Assembly: GCA_030039005.1 (NCBI GenBank)
Contig: JASHQT010000234.1
Span: forward strand, 1 to 15,480
DNA length: 15,480 nucleotides
Origin: Bryobacteraceae bacterium
GTDB lineage: Bacteria > Acidobacteriota > Terriglobia > Bryobacterales > Bryobacteraceae
Reading direction: 5' to 3'
Shown piece after piece: positions 1 to 8,113 of this stretch. The position numbers and the translations under genes were made by a program. Every line of letters starts with the position of its first letter. The stretch's first letter is position 1. A model generated the notes under the pieces. It ran no database searches. It had not been told where the DNA came from and saw only the letters and a program-made list of their open reading frames with translations.

Positions 1-93
1 AAGCCGGCGGATGATTCGGCCAAGACCACCAAGAAAGCCAAGAAGACCAAGAAGAAGAAAGCCGCCAAGACCGACGAAGACAAGAAGCAGTAA
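1..93 (+). CDS. Lysine-rich C-terminal tail of an upstream gene (5' truncated)
   Basis: Reading from base 1 in frame 1, thirty codons stay open and end at TAA (91-93). The peptide is dominated by Lys, Ala, Thr and Asp, with runs such as KKAKKTKKKKAAK, and most lysines are AAG. Such tails occur at the C-terminus of histone H1-like or HU-like DNA-binding proteins, and also as disordered basic tails on many unrelated bacterial proteins, so the function cannot be named from this fragment. A strong hairpin plus T-run begins 26 bases after the stop, which supports this being the real end of a transcribed gene. The start lies outside the window. Confidence 0.7.
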   Translation, partial: KPADDSAKTTKKAKKTKKKKAAKTDEDKKQ

Positions 94-119
94 CCTTTTC
101 ACCAACCAAGGATTTATAC

Positions 120-168
120 GTCGCGCATGGCCCGGAGTTCAGGCTCCGCCATGCGCGACAACCTTTTT
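120..168 (+). terminator. Rho-independent terminator of the upstream gene
   Basis: A perfect 12-bp inverted repeat (GTCGCGCATGGC at 120-131 and GCCATGCGCGAC at 148-159) is extended inwards by GGAG/CTCC around a short loop, with a two-base bulge. It is followed by AACC and a run of six T (163-168). The position, 26 bases after the stop of the lysine-rich gene, fits its terminator. Nothing similar is seen elsewhere in the window. Confidence 0.88.
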
Positions 169-466
169 TGGGGCCAGACCGTCAGAGCTAAAACGAGGGG
201 TTGGCGCCAGACGGTGCTTAGCAGAAGTTCGCGACGATTCTCTTGAGAACAGCATTCGCATTGCGATTGCAGCCGACATAACGGACGGCGCGCGGATGAG
301 CGTGGCGATCCGGGGCCCCCGCCGCGCCAGCTTCTCGTTTCCAATCTCTCGAAGCGACCCCGGCCGCTGGTACCAGAAGGGCTAAGACCATGGGGGCCGG
401 GAGGAATTCCCAATTGCGGCGTGAGCCGGTAACGCGCTAACGTGGAAGAAACCAAGCAGCAATGCC
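169..466. other. Gene-free leader region upstream of the tandem kinase
   Basis: About 300 bases with no convincing gene. The open frames through it on both strands are arginine/proline-rich, lack a ribosome binding site and match nothing I recognise, as expected of out-of-frame reading in GC-rich DNA. Any promoter of the kinase gene should lie here, but I cannot point to a convincing -35/-10 pair. AT-richer patches occur around 240-285. No tRNA, riboswitch or repeat is evident. Confidence 0.5.
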
Positions 467-472
467 AGGTGA
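467..472 (+). promoter_or_regulatory. Ribosome binding site of the tandem kinase
   Basis: AGGTGA lies six bases before the ATG at 479. It decides between that ATG and the ATG at 462, which opens a different, short frame. The chosen start puts a complete CxxC...CxxC zinc-ribbon motif at the extreme N-terminus, which independently supports it. Confidence 0.7.
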
Positions 473-478
473 TGAGAT

Positions 479-3400
479 ATGGTGGAGTGTCCAACGTGTC
501 ACACGAGCAACCCGCCCAACTCACGCCTCTGCTCAAAATGCAGCACTCCCTTTGGAATTGACAGCGCAACACTGGTTGCCGACGCCTCTCCGGCTCCTCC
601 CTCCGACAGCGACGCCACTCAGGTATTTTCCGAGAACTCGCTCGCGGCCACAGTGATAGGGGGAACCACCGGCTGGTCCGTAGCGGCGCAGCGCTCGCTC
701 GCTCCCAATGCACCCCTGGAGGAAGGAGTAATTCTCGGCGAGCGCTACGAAATCCTAAAGCGCCTGGGCGAAGGCGGCATGGGTGCGGTCTACAAGGCGC
801 GGGACCACGAGCTGGACCGGCTGGTCGCACTGAAGGTGATTCGTCCCGAGCTCGCCGGACATCCCGATATTCTGCGGCGCTTCAAGCAGGAGCTGATTCT
901 CGCGCGCCAAGTCACGCACAAAAACGTCGTGCGCATCTTCGATCTGGGCAGCGCGGATGGACGCAAGTTCATTACGATGGACTTCATCGAAGGACGCGAT
1001 CTGAAGAGCATTCTCAATGAGCGCGAAAGATTGCCTGCCTCCGAAGTGACGCCGATTCTCCAGCAGGTTTGCCAGGGGCTGGAAGCCGCGCACGCCGAAG
1101 GAGTGGTGCATCGGGATTTGAAGCCGCAAAACATCATGGTGGACGACGCCGGCCGAGTCTGGCTGATGGACTTCGGCCTGGCGCGTTCCATGGAACTGGC
1201 CGGGCTGACGCGCACCGGCGTCCTGATGGGCACGCCGGACTACATGTCGCCCGAGCAGGCGCGCGCCGAGAAGGTGGACGCCCGTTCGGACCTGTTCAGC
1301 CTGGGCATCATCGCCTATGAGATGCTCACCGGCGAGTTGCCATTCCAGGGCGATACGCTGATGTCCAAGCTGCTGTTGCGAGTGCAGCAGAAGGCGCGCC
1401 CGGTAACGGACCTCGAGCCCGGAGTCCCCGCGGCCTTGGCCGCCGTAGTGAGCAAGTGCCTGGAACCCGACGTCAAGACGCGGTACCAATCCGTTCGCGA
1501 AATCCTGACGGATTTGGGCGGCACTTCAGCCGCGAGCCGGCGCGGAGTCCCCAGTGAGATGGCGACTCCGGCTCCCGAGCCAATGTCCCTCGTCAATCTT
1601 GGGCCGGGATCACAGTTCGGACCGCGCTATCGCATCGAAGCCGAGATCGGCGAAGGCGGCATGGGTAAGGTGTACAGGGCCCACGACAACGATTTGGATC
1701 GGACGGTGGCGCTGAAGCTGATCCGCGGGGAACTCGCCCGGGACTCCAGTTCGCTGCAACGCTTCAAACAGGAGTTGTTGCTCGCCAGCCGCATTTCCCA
1801 CCGCAACATTCTCCGCATTCACGATCTGGGCGACGTGGGCGGCGTCAAGTTCATTTCCATGGCCTACATCCAGGGCATGGATTTGCAGGATTTGATCGCC
1901 AAAACGGGGAAGTTGCAGGTCGAGCGCGTGGTGAACATCGCCAAGCAGCTGGCGAGCGCACTCGAAGCCGCCCACGCCGAAGGCGTCGTGCACCGCGATT
2001 TGAAGCCGCGCAACGTCCTCATCACCGTGGAGGATCAGGCTTTTGTATCGGATTTCGGTCTGGCAAAGTCGTTGGACGCCGAGACAACGGCCATGACGCG
2101 CGCGGGCGAAGTGCTGGGGACGCCCCGGTATATGTCGCCGGAGCAGGCCGAGTCCAAGCCCGCTGATCATCGCAGCGATCTCTATTCTCTGGGCGTCATT
2201 CTGTACGAAATGGCGACCGGAGAAGTGCCGTTCACCGGTGAATCCTCGTTGCAGGTGATGTTCCAGCACGTGCAGCAAGCGCCTCGCGATCCGCGCCTCG
2301 CCAATCCGGGTATTCCTGAGTACCTGGCCTCCATCATTTTGAAGTGTCTGGAGAAAGATCCCGCAAAGCGCTATCAAAGCGCGACGGAACTGTTGCGGGA
2401 TCTCGAAACCGGAACGCCGCCCACCCGCATTGTTCGCCTGCGGCAAGCCGAAATGAGCTATCCCAAGTGGCTCTTCGCCGTCACGGGCCTGGTGCTGGTG
2501 ATCGGACTGGCGCTGGCGGTGCGCCCGGTCCGCGAACGGGTGCTCGGACGCGCTTCTATAGCCGTGAAACAGGTGGCCGGCGTCACCGGCGCCAACGACA
2601 AGTTCGTCGCTCTCATGCCCCTGCGCGTGGTGGGACCTGATTCGACGTTGCGGATTGAAGCCGAAGGCATTGGGGATGCACTGTCGGCGAAGTTGTTCCA
2701 AATCAAGACCGTCCATTTAGCCTCGCCGGCGGCCGTGGAAAAGATCGACGCCGGTGCTCCGGTGCCCAAGATCGCCCATCAACTAGGCTCGAAGCTAATT
2801 GTGCAGGGCGCCATCCAAGGCTCTGGCGACAAGATCGACATTGTGTTGAACGTAAGTGACTCCACGGGCCGCCGGGTGTGGAGCAAGGATTTCGCGGGAG
2901 TGCGACAGGATCTGCTCACGATCGAAGATCAGATTTACAACGACTTGGTGGCGGCCCTGGAGCTGAAGCCGAGCGATGAAGAACTGGCGCGCAACGCGCT
3001 GCGGCCCACCGAAAACGGGGACGCCTACGAGCTGTACATAAAAGGGCGCGATATTCTGCGCGGCAAGCGCGACCAGAAGCGCGTGGAATCCGCTGCGGAT
3101 CTCTTCGACCAGGCCATCAAGAAGGATACCGGCTTCGCGCTGGCGTATACCGGACTTTCCGACACCAGCATTATCCTGTATCAGTTGACCAAGGATGTCT
3201 CCTGGTCGCAGAAGGCGTTGAGCGCGGCCCAGCACGCGCAAACACTCAACGATGAGCTTCCCGAAGTCCACTTTGCGCTCGGCAACGTATATCGGATCAC
3301 CGGCAAGAACGCCGAAGCCATCGTCGAACTGAAGCGCGCTCTGCAGCTGGCTCCGAATTCGGACGAAGGCTATCGCCAACTGGCCAATGCCTACCTGGCT

Positions 3401-4180
3401 GCCGGCCAAAAAGACCAGTCACTGCAGGCGTTTCAACAGGCCATCGACGTGAATCCCTACTACAGCCTCAACTATGCGCGCTTGGGCCTTGCCTACTTCC
3501 AATTCGGAGATTACGAGAACGCTCTGAGCGCATTAAACAGCGCTGTGAAGCTTGCCCCGGATTCGGCAGCGTCCTACAACAATATCGGCCTCATCTATTT
3601 TCAGATGGGGAAATGGAACGAGGCCATTACGGCGTATCAGAAGGCCCTGAAGATCGCACCGTCGGAAGATCTCTATTCCAACCTCGGCACGTCCTACTTT
3701 TATTTGGGTCATCGCAACGACGCTGTGACCATGTTTCAAAAGGCAGCGGCGTTGAATCCCAATGAGCAACTCTATGCGGGGAACCTGGCCGACGCTTTGC
3801 GTTGGTCCGGAAACCAGGCCAAAGCCAAAGCCGAATATCAGCAGGCCATTGCGCTGGCACAAAAGGCGCTGAAGGTAAACCCGGTGGATGCTGACACGCT
3901 GGGTTATCTGGGACTGTACTATGCTAAGAGCGGCGATCCTAAGCTCGGTATCGAATACATCCGCCGCGCGCGTGGCGTGGAACGCCAAGGCAACGAGTTG
4001 CCGTACCGCCAGGCTGTCGTTCAAACCATTCTGGGGCAGCAGACCGAAGCCATTGCAAGCTTGCGCGAAGCGCTGCAAAAAGGTTATTCGGCAGTCATGG
4101 TGAAGAACGATCCCGAGTTTAAGCCCCTAGAGGCGAATCCGGAATACGCAAAACTGCTGGCGCAGTTCACCTCAAAGTGA
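479..4180 (+). CDS. Membrane protein with zinc ribbon, two tandem Ser/Thr kinase domains, TolB-like domain and TPR repeats
   Basis: 1233 residues. Order: zinc ribbon (C4, C7, C18, C21); disordered linker; kinase 1 (about 90-347) with Gly-loop GEGGMGAV 96-103, VALK lysine K119, HRDLKPQN from 211, DFG 231-233 and GTPDYMSPEQ from 251; linker; kinase 2 (about 384-642) with GEGGMGKV 391-398, K413, HRDLKPRN from 505, DFG 525-527 and GTPRYMSPEQ from 547; one membrane helix (about 661-681); an extracytoplasmic alpha/beta region (about 706-830) like the TolB/FlgO-type domain of acidobacterial kinases; then TPR-type helical repeats (about 845-1200). Both kinases keep every catalytic residue I can check, so both should bind ATP and phosphorylate Ser/Thr in the cytoplasm (Hanks/PknB-type). 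The TPRs would lie outside the membrane as a sensing or docking module. One kinase domain per chain is usual; two complete ones look like a duplication. Substrate unknown. Confidence 0.93.
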   Translation: MVECPTCHTSNPPNSRLCSKCSTPFGIDSATLVADASPAPPSDSDATQVFSENSLAATVIGGTTGWSVAAQRSLAPNAPLEEGVILGERYEILKRLGEGGMGAVYKARDHELDRLVALKVIRPELAGHPDILRRFKQELILARQVTHKNVVRIFDLGSADGRKFITMDFIEGRDLKSILNERERLPASEVTPILQQVCQGLEAAHAEGVVHRDLKPQNIMVDDAGRVWLMDFGLARSMELAGLTRTGVLMGTPDYMSPEQARAEKVDARSDLFSLGIIAYEMLTGELPFQGDTLMSKLLLRVQQKARPVTDLEPGVPAALAAVVSKCLEPDVKTRYQSVREILTDLGGTSAASRRGVPSEMATPAPEPMSLVNLGPGSQFGPRYRIEAEIGEGGMGKVYRAHDNDLDRTVALKLIRGELARDSSSLQRFKQELLLASRISHRNILRIHDLGDVGGVKFISMAYIQGMDLQDLIAKTGKLQVERVVNIAKQLASALEAAHAEGVVHRDLKPRNVLITVEDQAFVSDFGLAKSLDAETTAMTRAGEVLGTPRYMSPEQAESKPADHRSDLYSLGVILYEMATGEVPFTGESSLQVMFQHVQQAPRDPRLANPGIPEYLASIILKCLEKDPAKRYQSATELLRDLETGTPPTRIVRLRQAEMSYPKWLFAVTGLVLVIGLALAVRPVRERVLGRASIAVKQVAGVTGANDKFVALMPLRVVGPDSTLRIEAEGIGDALSAKLFQIKTVHLASPAAVEKIDAGAPVPKIAHQLGSKLIVQGAIQGSGDKIDIVLNVSDSTGRRVWSKDFAGVRQDLLTIEDQIYNDLVAALELKPSDEELARNALRPTENGDAYELYIKGRDILRGKRDQKRVESAADLFDQAIKKDTGFALAYTGLSDTSIILYQLTKDVSWSQKALSAAQHAQTLNDELPEVHFALGNVYRITGKNAEAIVELKRALQLAPNSDEGYRQLANAYLAAGQKDQSLQAFQQAIDVNPYYSLNYARLGLAYFQFGDYENALSALNSAVKLAPDSAASYNNIGLIYFQMGKWNEAITAYQKALKIAPSEDLYSNLGTSYFYLGHRNDAVTMFQKAAALNPNEQLYAGNLADALRWSGNQAKAKAEYQQAIALAQKALKVNPVDADTLGYLGLYYAKSGDPKLGIEYIRRARGVERQGNELPYRQAVVQTILGQQTEAIASLREALQKGYSAVMVKNDPEFKPLEANPEYAKLLAQFTSK

Positions 4181-4784
4181 GACTGGTGCGGGATCGATAA
4201 CGCCGTGCCGCGATAATGGCGGCTGCCGCGAGGATCAACCAGACGTATTGCTTGGGTTCGGGAGCGGCCGAAGTGATGCCATTGGGATTGATGGGGTCGC
4301 CGAACTCGATATAGAGTGTACCCTCGTACATCTTGAACCCGCAAAACTGGAAGAAATCGCTACTGCAGGTGTAGGTGTCGTCCTTGTTGAAATCCGTAGT
4401 GGTGAAGACTACGGTCTCGATGTTAGGGCCAATGTTGATGTAGTCCTGATCGAACGTCCCTGTATTACTGAGTGTAAAGGTCGTGCTCCCGTCAAACGGG
4501 GCCGGCGGCGGCTGATCCGGGACCGAGAACTTCACGCCGGGATCGCAGATGCAGCTCTCCCAGTTTCCGTCGGGACAAAACTGGGTGGGCGTGTAGCCGT
4601 ACTCTTCACTCGACGACCAAGTGCTGGTTGTTGTGACACCGAAGCCCGCGTTCGCGTTCCAGCTTCCATCCTCGGCGAAGAAATCGATGTTGAACGTGTC
4701 ATCGGGTTGAAGCTCTTCCGCGCGAATCCCCCCCGCGCACAGCACCGCTAAAGCAACCGCAATTGCGAATCTCTTCGCGCCCAT
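4167..4784 (-). CDS. Exported PEP-CTERM-like surface protein
   Basis: 205 residues from the ATG at 4784. A signal peptide is clear: K4-R5, then a hydrophobic core, with likely cleavage after IRA (20-22). The mature part is acidic and rich in Thr, Phe and aromatics, with several cysteines (FCPDGNWESCICDPG; YTCSSDFFQFCGF) that could pair once exported. The C-terminus has the PEP-CTERM plan: APEP (PEP about 175-177), a membrane helix, then an Arg-rich tail (AARRYRSR). In the known system an exosortase cuts at this signal and the protein is attached to or released at the cell surface, usually in exopolysaccharide-producing bacteria; no exosortase is in this window. An upstream in-frame TTG (4805) is less likely because a good ribosome binding site sits before the ATG. 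The 3' end overlaps the convergent kinase gene by 14 bp. The globular region is unrecognised. Confidence 0.8.
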   Translation of the reverse strand: MGAKRFAIAVALAVLCAGGIRAEELQPDDTFNIDFFAEDGSWNANAGFGVTTTSTWSSSEEYGYTPTQFCPDGNWESCICDPGVKFSVPDQPPPAPFDGSTTFTLSNTGTFDQDYINIGPNIETVVFTTTDFNKDDTYTCSSDFFQFCGFKMYEGTLYIEFGDPINPNGITSAAPEPKQYVWLILAAAAIIAARRYRSRTSLTLR

Positions 4785-4795
4785 CCCTTCCCTCC
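4785..4795 (-). promoter_or_regulatory. Ribosome binding site fixing the start of the PEP-CTERM-like gene
   Basis: On the minus strand GGAGGGAAGGG immediately precedes the ATG at 4784, leaving six bases after GGAGG (4791-4795). This selects the ATG over the TTG at 4805, which lies upstream of the site. Confidence 0.75.
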
Positions 4796-4805
4796 GCCAA
4801 ACCAA

Positions 4806-5067
4806 AAGTTAATAAACCATAGTAACTTCATAGCACGTAAAATAACGCCCCGGAATGGCGCCGAAAGTACTAAAAGTACTGCCGGATGAGGCGGATGCAA
4901 GCATGGGCGCGACCGCCGTTCGACCGGCCAAGTCGCTGATTCAATGTATGTAAGGATCTGTGAGTTTGGCCGGAGGGCTGAAACGGCGCCAGGTACGGAA
5001 ACGTCCGAACGAATAAGGCCCTTGGTGGCGCATTCGCAGGGTCGAAGCCGCGTCCTTGTGAATAACT
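4806..5067. other. Divergent intergenic region between the PEP-CTERM-like gene and the S53 peptidase gene
   Basis: About 260 bases separate two divergently transcribed genes for exported proteins, so promoters for both should lie here. The part next to the PEP-CTERM-like gene (about 4800-4850) is markedly AT-rich and is the likelier promoter area for it, though no consensus pair is clear. The paired AGTACT sites (4864-4880) are the only symmetric element noticed. GGAG at 5068-5071 is the probable ribosome binding site of the peptidase gene, eight bases before its ATG. The antisense frame entering from the peptidase gene is not coding. Confidence 0.45.
4864..4880. repeat. Tandem AAAGTACT repeat forming a 15-bp palindromic site
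   Basis: AAAGTACT occurs twice with a nine-base period (4864-4871 and 4873-4880). Because AGTACT is its own reverse complement, 4866-4880 reads as a palindrome around three bases (AAA). It sits mid-way in a divergent promoter region, where an operator for a dimeric regulator would be plausible. No regulator is known for this motif as far as I can say, and a chance occurrence is possible. Confidence 0.3.
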
Positions 5068-5079
5068 GGAGTAAAACTT

Positions 5080-7887
5080 ATGCGCACGAAGCGCCTTCCT
5101 CGCTCGACGACTGCTCTTTTGGCCGCGCTGATCTGCGCCGCGGGAGCGAGAGCTCAAGTCAGCCGCATCACGCAGCCCGTAAATAACCAGGTCCGAACGG
5201 TGCTCTCGGGAAATGTGCATCCGCAGGCCATGCCGGCCAACGATCAGGGCCGGGTGGCGCCGTCGCTCGCGATGCCGTATATCACGCTGAACCTCTCGCG
5301 CTCGGCGGCCCAGGAGGCCGCGCTGCAAAAGCTGCTGGTGGAACAACAGACGCCCGGCTCGCCCGAGTATCATCAATGGCTGACGCCGGAGCAGTTTGGC
5401 GAGCAATTTGGCGCGAGCGATGCCGACATCGCGACCATCAGCCAATGGCTCCAGAGCCAGGGCTTGCAGGTGGTTTCGGTGGCGCGAGGGAAGAGTTGGA
5501 TCGCGGCGAGCGGAACGGCGGCGCAGGTGGAATTGGCATTCCAAACCGAAATTCACAACTACGTAGTGCATGGCGAGACGCACTATGCCAATGCCTCGCA
5601 GCCCTCGGTGCCCGCGGGGTTCGCGTCCGTCGTGAAGAGCATTCGGGGCCTTACGGATTTCCGGCTGAAACCGCGGCTCGCGCGCGCTTCGCGTGCGAAG
5701 GTCAACTACACCAATGCGCCCTTCTGCGACTCGTATTGCGTGGCGCCGGATGACTTCGCCACCATTTATGACGTCACGCCCCTGTATTCGGCCGGGATTA
5801 ACGGTTCTGGACAGAAGATCGCCATCGCCGGACAGATCGAAGTCAATCTTTCCGACATCGAACAGTTCCGCAGCATGTTCAACTTGCCCGCGAACGATCC
5901 GCAGATGGTTCTGGTGCCCGGATCGCGAAACCCGGGAAACAACCCCAACTCCGGCGATTTGGCGGAATCCGACCTGGATCTGGAATGGTCCGGTGCGGTG
6001 GCGCGGAACGCCAGCATCATATTCGTGTACTCGACCGACGTAATGACTTCCGTACAGTACGCCATCGACGAGGATCTGGCGCCGGTGGTCAGCGTCAGTT
6101 ACGGCTCGTGCGAATTGGAAACGCCGGCGTCGGAATACGAGGCTTTCGTGCAGTGGGCCGACCAAGCTAATGCCGAGGGCATTACGTGGCTGGCCGCCGC
6201 CGGCGATGACGGCGCGGCCGATTGCGCCGATTCGGAGAATCCCGGCCTGGCGGTCGACCTTCCCGGCAGTGTGCCTAACGTGACCAGCGTGGGCGGCACG
6301 CAGTTCAACGAGGGTGGCGGCAATTACTGGAGCGCGACCAATACCGCAAACGATGCTTCGGCTTTGTCCTATATTCCGGAAATGACCTGGAACACTAGTT
6401 CCGAAGATGGCGAGCCGTCGGCCAGCGGCGGCGGCGCCAGTGTTCTGTTTACGAAGCCCTCCTGGCAAAACGTCTCCGGCGTGCCTTCCGATAATGCGCG
6501 CGACGTGCCGGACGTGGCTCTCAATGCGTCCGACGATCACGATCCGTACCTGGTGTATACCAGCGGCAGCCTGCAAGCCTACGGCGGCACGTCATTCGGC
6601 GGGCCCACGTTCGGCGGACTGGTGGTGCTGGTCAATCAGGAGCTCCACTCGAGCGGCCAGGGCAATATCAATCCCAAGCTTTATTCGCTCGCGCCTTCCG
6701 GTTGGAGCTCGGGCGCGTTTCACGACATCACAGTCGGCAACAATATCGTGACCGTGCCTTGCGAGCGCCGGCAACAGGAGTGCGGGAACCCGACCGTCGG
6801 CTATTACGCGGGGCCGGGCTACGACCAGACCACCGGCCTCGGCTCGGTGGATGCGTACAAGCTGGTAGAGACATGGAGCGGCGGTAGCATCACAACGCCG
6901 ACGCCTCCTCCGAGCTCGAACTCAAGTATCACGCTGACAGCCAATTTGAGGACCGTTGCCTCAAACGACGTAGTGTATTTGACGGCCACGGTGACTTCCT
7001 CGAACGGAACCACTCCTTCGGGTTCGGTCTCGTTTTCCATCGGCGCCACCAGCCTAGGATCGGCACCGTTGACCGGATCGGCGGGAACGGCCACGGCCAC
7101 GCTGGCCATCAATGGCTTGCAATTGCCGGTAGGCAGCGGCGCCATTACCGCGACGTATAACAGTTCCAGCAGCACGCCGCTGGCAGTGAGTGTGACCTCG
7201 TCCGGCTCGGGCTCCACGGCCGCGCCCGCGGTCAAGAGCGTGACTAACGGCGCGAGCTTCGCGCAGGGTTTCGCTCCGGGAGCCGTCCTCACCATATTCG
7301 GATCCAACCTCGCACCGGTGACGCAAAGCGCTTCGAGCGTACCGCTGCCCCTTTCTGTTTCAGGCACAGAGGTGCTTGTGAATGGGGTCGCGGCGCCGCT
7401 GTACTACGTTTCTCCGGGACAATTGAATGTACAGATCCCGTATGAAGTGAACGTAGGCAGCGAGGCGGTAGTGAGCATCAATAACAACGGGCAGGTGACG
7501 ACGCAAGCCTTCCCTGTGGCTGCGGCGGCGCCGGGAGTTTTCACTAATTCCAGCGGGGCGCTGGTGCCCACACCCAGCGCGGTGATTGGACAGGAGCTTG
7601 CGTTCTACATTACAGGCGCGGGCGCCGTGCAACCGGCCATCGCCGATGGAGCCGCACCAGCGTCCTCAACTGCCCTGGCCGATCTGCCGGCGCCCACCGC
7701 CAACGTCACTGTAACGATCGGCGGCGCGAATGCGCCGATCGATTTTATCGGCATCCCGTGGGGGCTGGTGGGCGTCACGCAGATCAACGTCACAGTGCCT
7801 AACGGCATTGCAGCCGGCGCGCAGCCGGTGGTGGTGACCGCCGGTGGCGTGGTCAGTGCTCCGGCGACGGTTAGCATCACCAACTGA
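5080..7887 (+). CDS. Secreted S53 peptidase (sedolisin/pro-kumamolisin type) with Ig-like and Solibacter-type C-terminal domains
   Basis: 935 residues. A signal peptide (MRTKR, hydrophobic core, cleavage near ARA 23-25) is followed by the pro-domain (about 35-195; SPEYHQWLTPEQFG is typical of the S53 activation domain). Peptidase domain about 208-600: Glu/Asp pair of the ExxxD type at E296 and D300, oxyanion Asp in AAAGDDGA (D376), and nucleophile Ser in YGGTSFGGP (S505). Calcium-site residues are D549-I550 (FHDI) and G578, G580, D582 (AGPGYD). All residues needed for an acid serine-carboxyl endopeptidase are present; it should self-process in an acidic exterior. Next come a Pro/Ser linker, an Ig-like domain (about 616-705) and a ~215-residue C-terminal domain (about 716-935; GASFAQGFAPGAVLTIFGSN, YYVSPGQLNVQIP, WGLVGVTQINV) that fits TIGR03437. 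The start has GGAG eight bases upstream. It is not in an operon with its neighbours. Likely role: extracellular protein degradation. Confidence 0.93.
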   Translation: MRTKRLPRSTTALLAALICAAGARAQVSRITQPVNNQVRTVLSGNVHPQAMPANDQGRVAPSLAMPYITLNLSRSAAQEAALQKLLVEQQTPGSPEYHQWLTPEQFGEQFGASDADIATISQWLQSQGLQVVSVARGKSWIAASGTAAQVELAFQTEIHNYVVHGETHYANASQPSVPAGFASVVKSIRGLTDFRLKPRLARASRAKVNYTNAPFCDSYCVAPDDFATIYDVTPLYSAGINGSGQKIAIAGQIEVNLSDIEQFRSMFNLPANDPQMVLVPGSRNPGNNPNSGDLAESDLDLEWSGAVARNASIIFVYSTDVMTSVQYAIDEDLAPVVSVSYGSCELETPASEYEAFVQWADQANAEGITWLAAAGDDGAADCADSENPGLAVDLPGSVPNVTSVGGTQFNEGGGNYWSATNTANDASALSYIPEMTWNTSSEDGEPSASGGGASVLFTKPSWQNVSGVPSDNARDVPDVALNASDDHDPYLVYTSGSLQAYGGTSFGGPTFGGLVVLVNQELHSSGQGNINPKLYSLAPSGWSSGAFHDITVGNNIVTVPCERRQQECGNPTVGYYAGPGYDQTTGLGSVDAYKLVETWSGGSITTPTPPPSSNSSITLTANLRTVASNDVVYLTATVTSSNGTTPSGSVSFSIGATSLGSAPLTGSAGTATATLAINGLQLPVGSGAITATYNSSSSTPLAVSVTSSGSGSTAAPAVKSVTNGASFAQGFAPGAVLTIFGSNLAPVTQSASSVPLPLSVSGTEVLVNGVAAPLYYVSPGQLNVQIPYEVNVGSEAVVSINNNGQVTTQAFPVAAAAPGVFTNSSGALVPTPSAVIGQELAFYITGAGAVQPAIADGAAPASSTALADLPAPTANVTVTIGGANAPIDFIGIPWGLVGVTQINVTVPNGIAAGAQPVVVTAGGVVSAPATVSITN

Positions 7888-8107
7888 CGCTCCGATTCGC
7901 GTCAAGGTTCTACCTTGGCCGCCAGACCCCCAAGCGGCGTTGGGGCGCCGAAGTCCACGCCCGGACCATAGATCGAGCCGACCATCATGCCATGCGCTGC
8001 GTCACGCCGCGGCGGTATCTATGTCCGGCTCCAAGCTCACGCATGACAGCTCGCCGTTGAGGTACACTTACAGCCGTACCGTCCGGCGTGGTTGTGGAAC
8101 GACAGAC
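7888..8107. other. Intergenic stretch with a possible decayed coding fragment on the minus strand
   Basis: No intact gene. CCCCAA (7928-7933) and TTGGGG (7940-7945) could form a 6-bp hairpin with a 6-base loop 40 bases after the peptidase stop, but no T-run follows, so it is a weak terminator candidate. On the minus strand two adjacent frames read like ordinary protein: VYLNGELSCVSLEPDIDTAA (8067 down to a TGA at 8002-8004), then GMMVGSIYGPGVDFGAPTPL ending at a TGA at 7902-7904. They look like one reading frame broken by a small indel near 8005. I cannot assign a family. Confidence 0.35.
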
Positions 8108-8113
8108 GTGCAA

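Noticed and set aside
11..385. Plus-strand open frame across the terminator
   Set aside because: It runs through the lysine-rich gene in another frame and through a strong hairpin terminator, with arginine/proline-rich composition and no ribosome binding site.
1610..2716. Minus-strand open frame (368 residues) antisense to the second kinase domain
   Set aside because: The plus strand encodes unmistakable kinase motifs here; the antisense translation has no family features.
4870..6576. Long minus-strand open frame (568 residues) antisense to the S53 peptidase
   Set aside because: It is Arg/His/Gly-rich without recognisable motifs and is opposite a gene with complete catalytic residues and a signal peptide; typical antisense frame in GC-rich DNA.
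7928..7945. CCCCAA/TTGGGG hairpin as terminator of the peptidase gene
   Set aside because: Only six base pairs and no following T-run; not called as a terminator.
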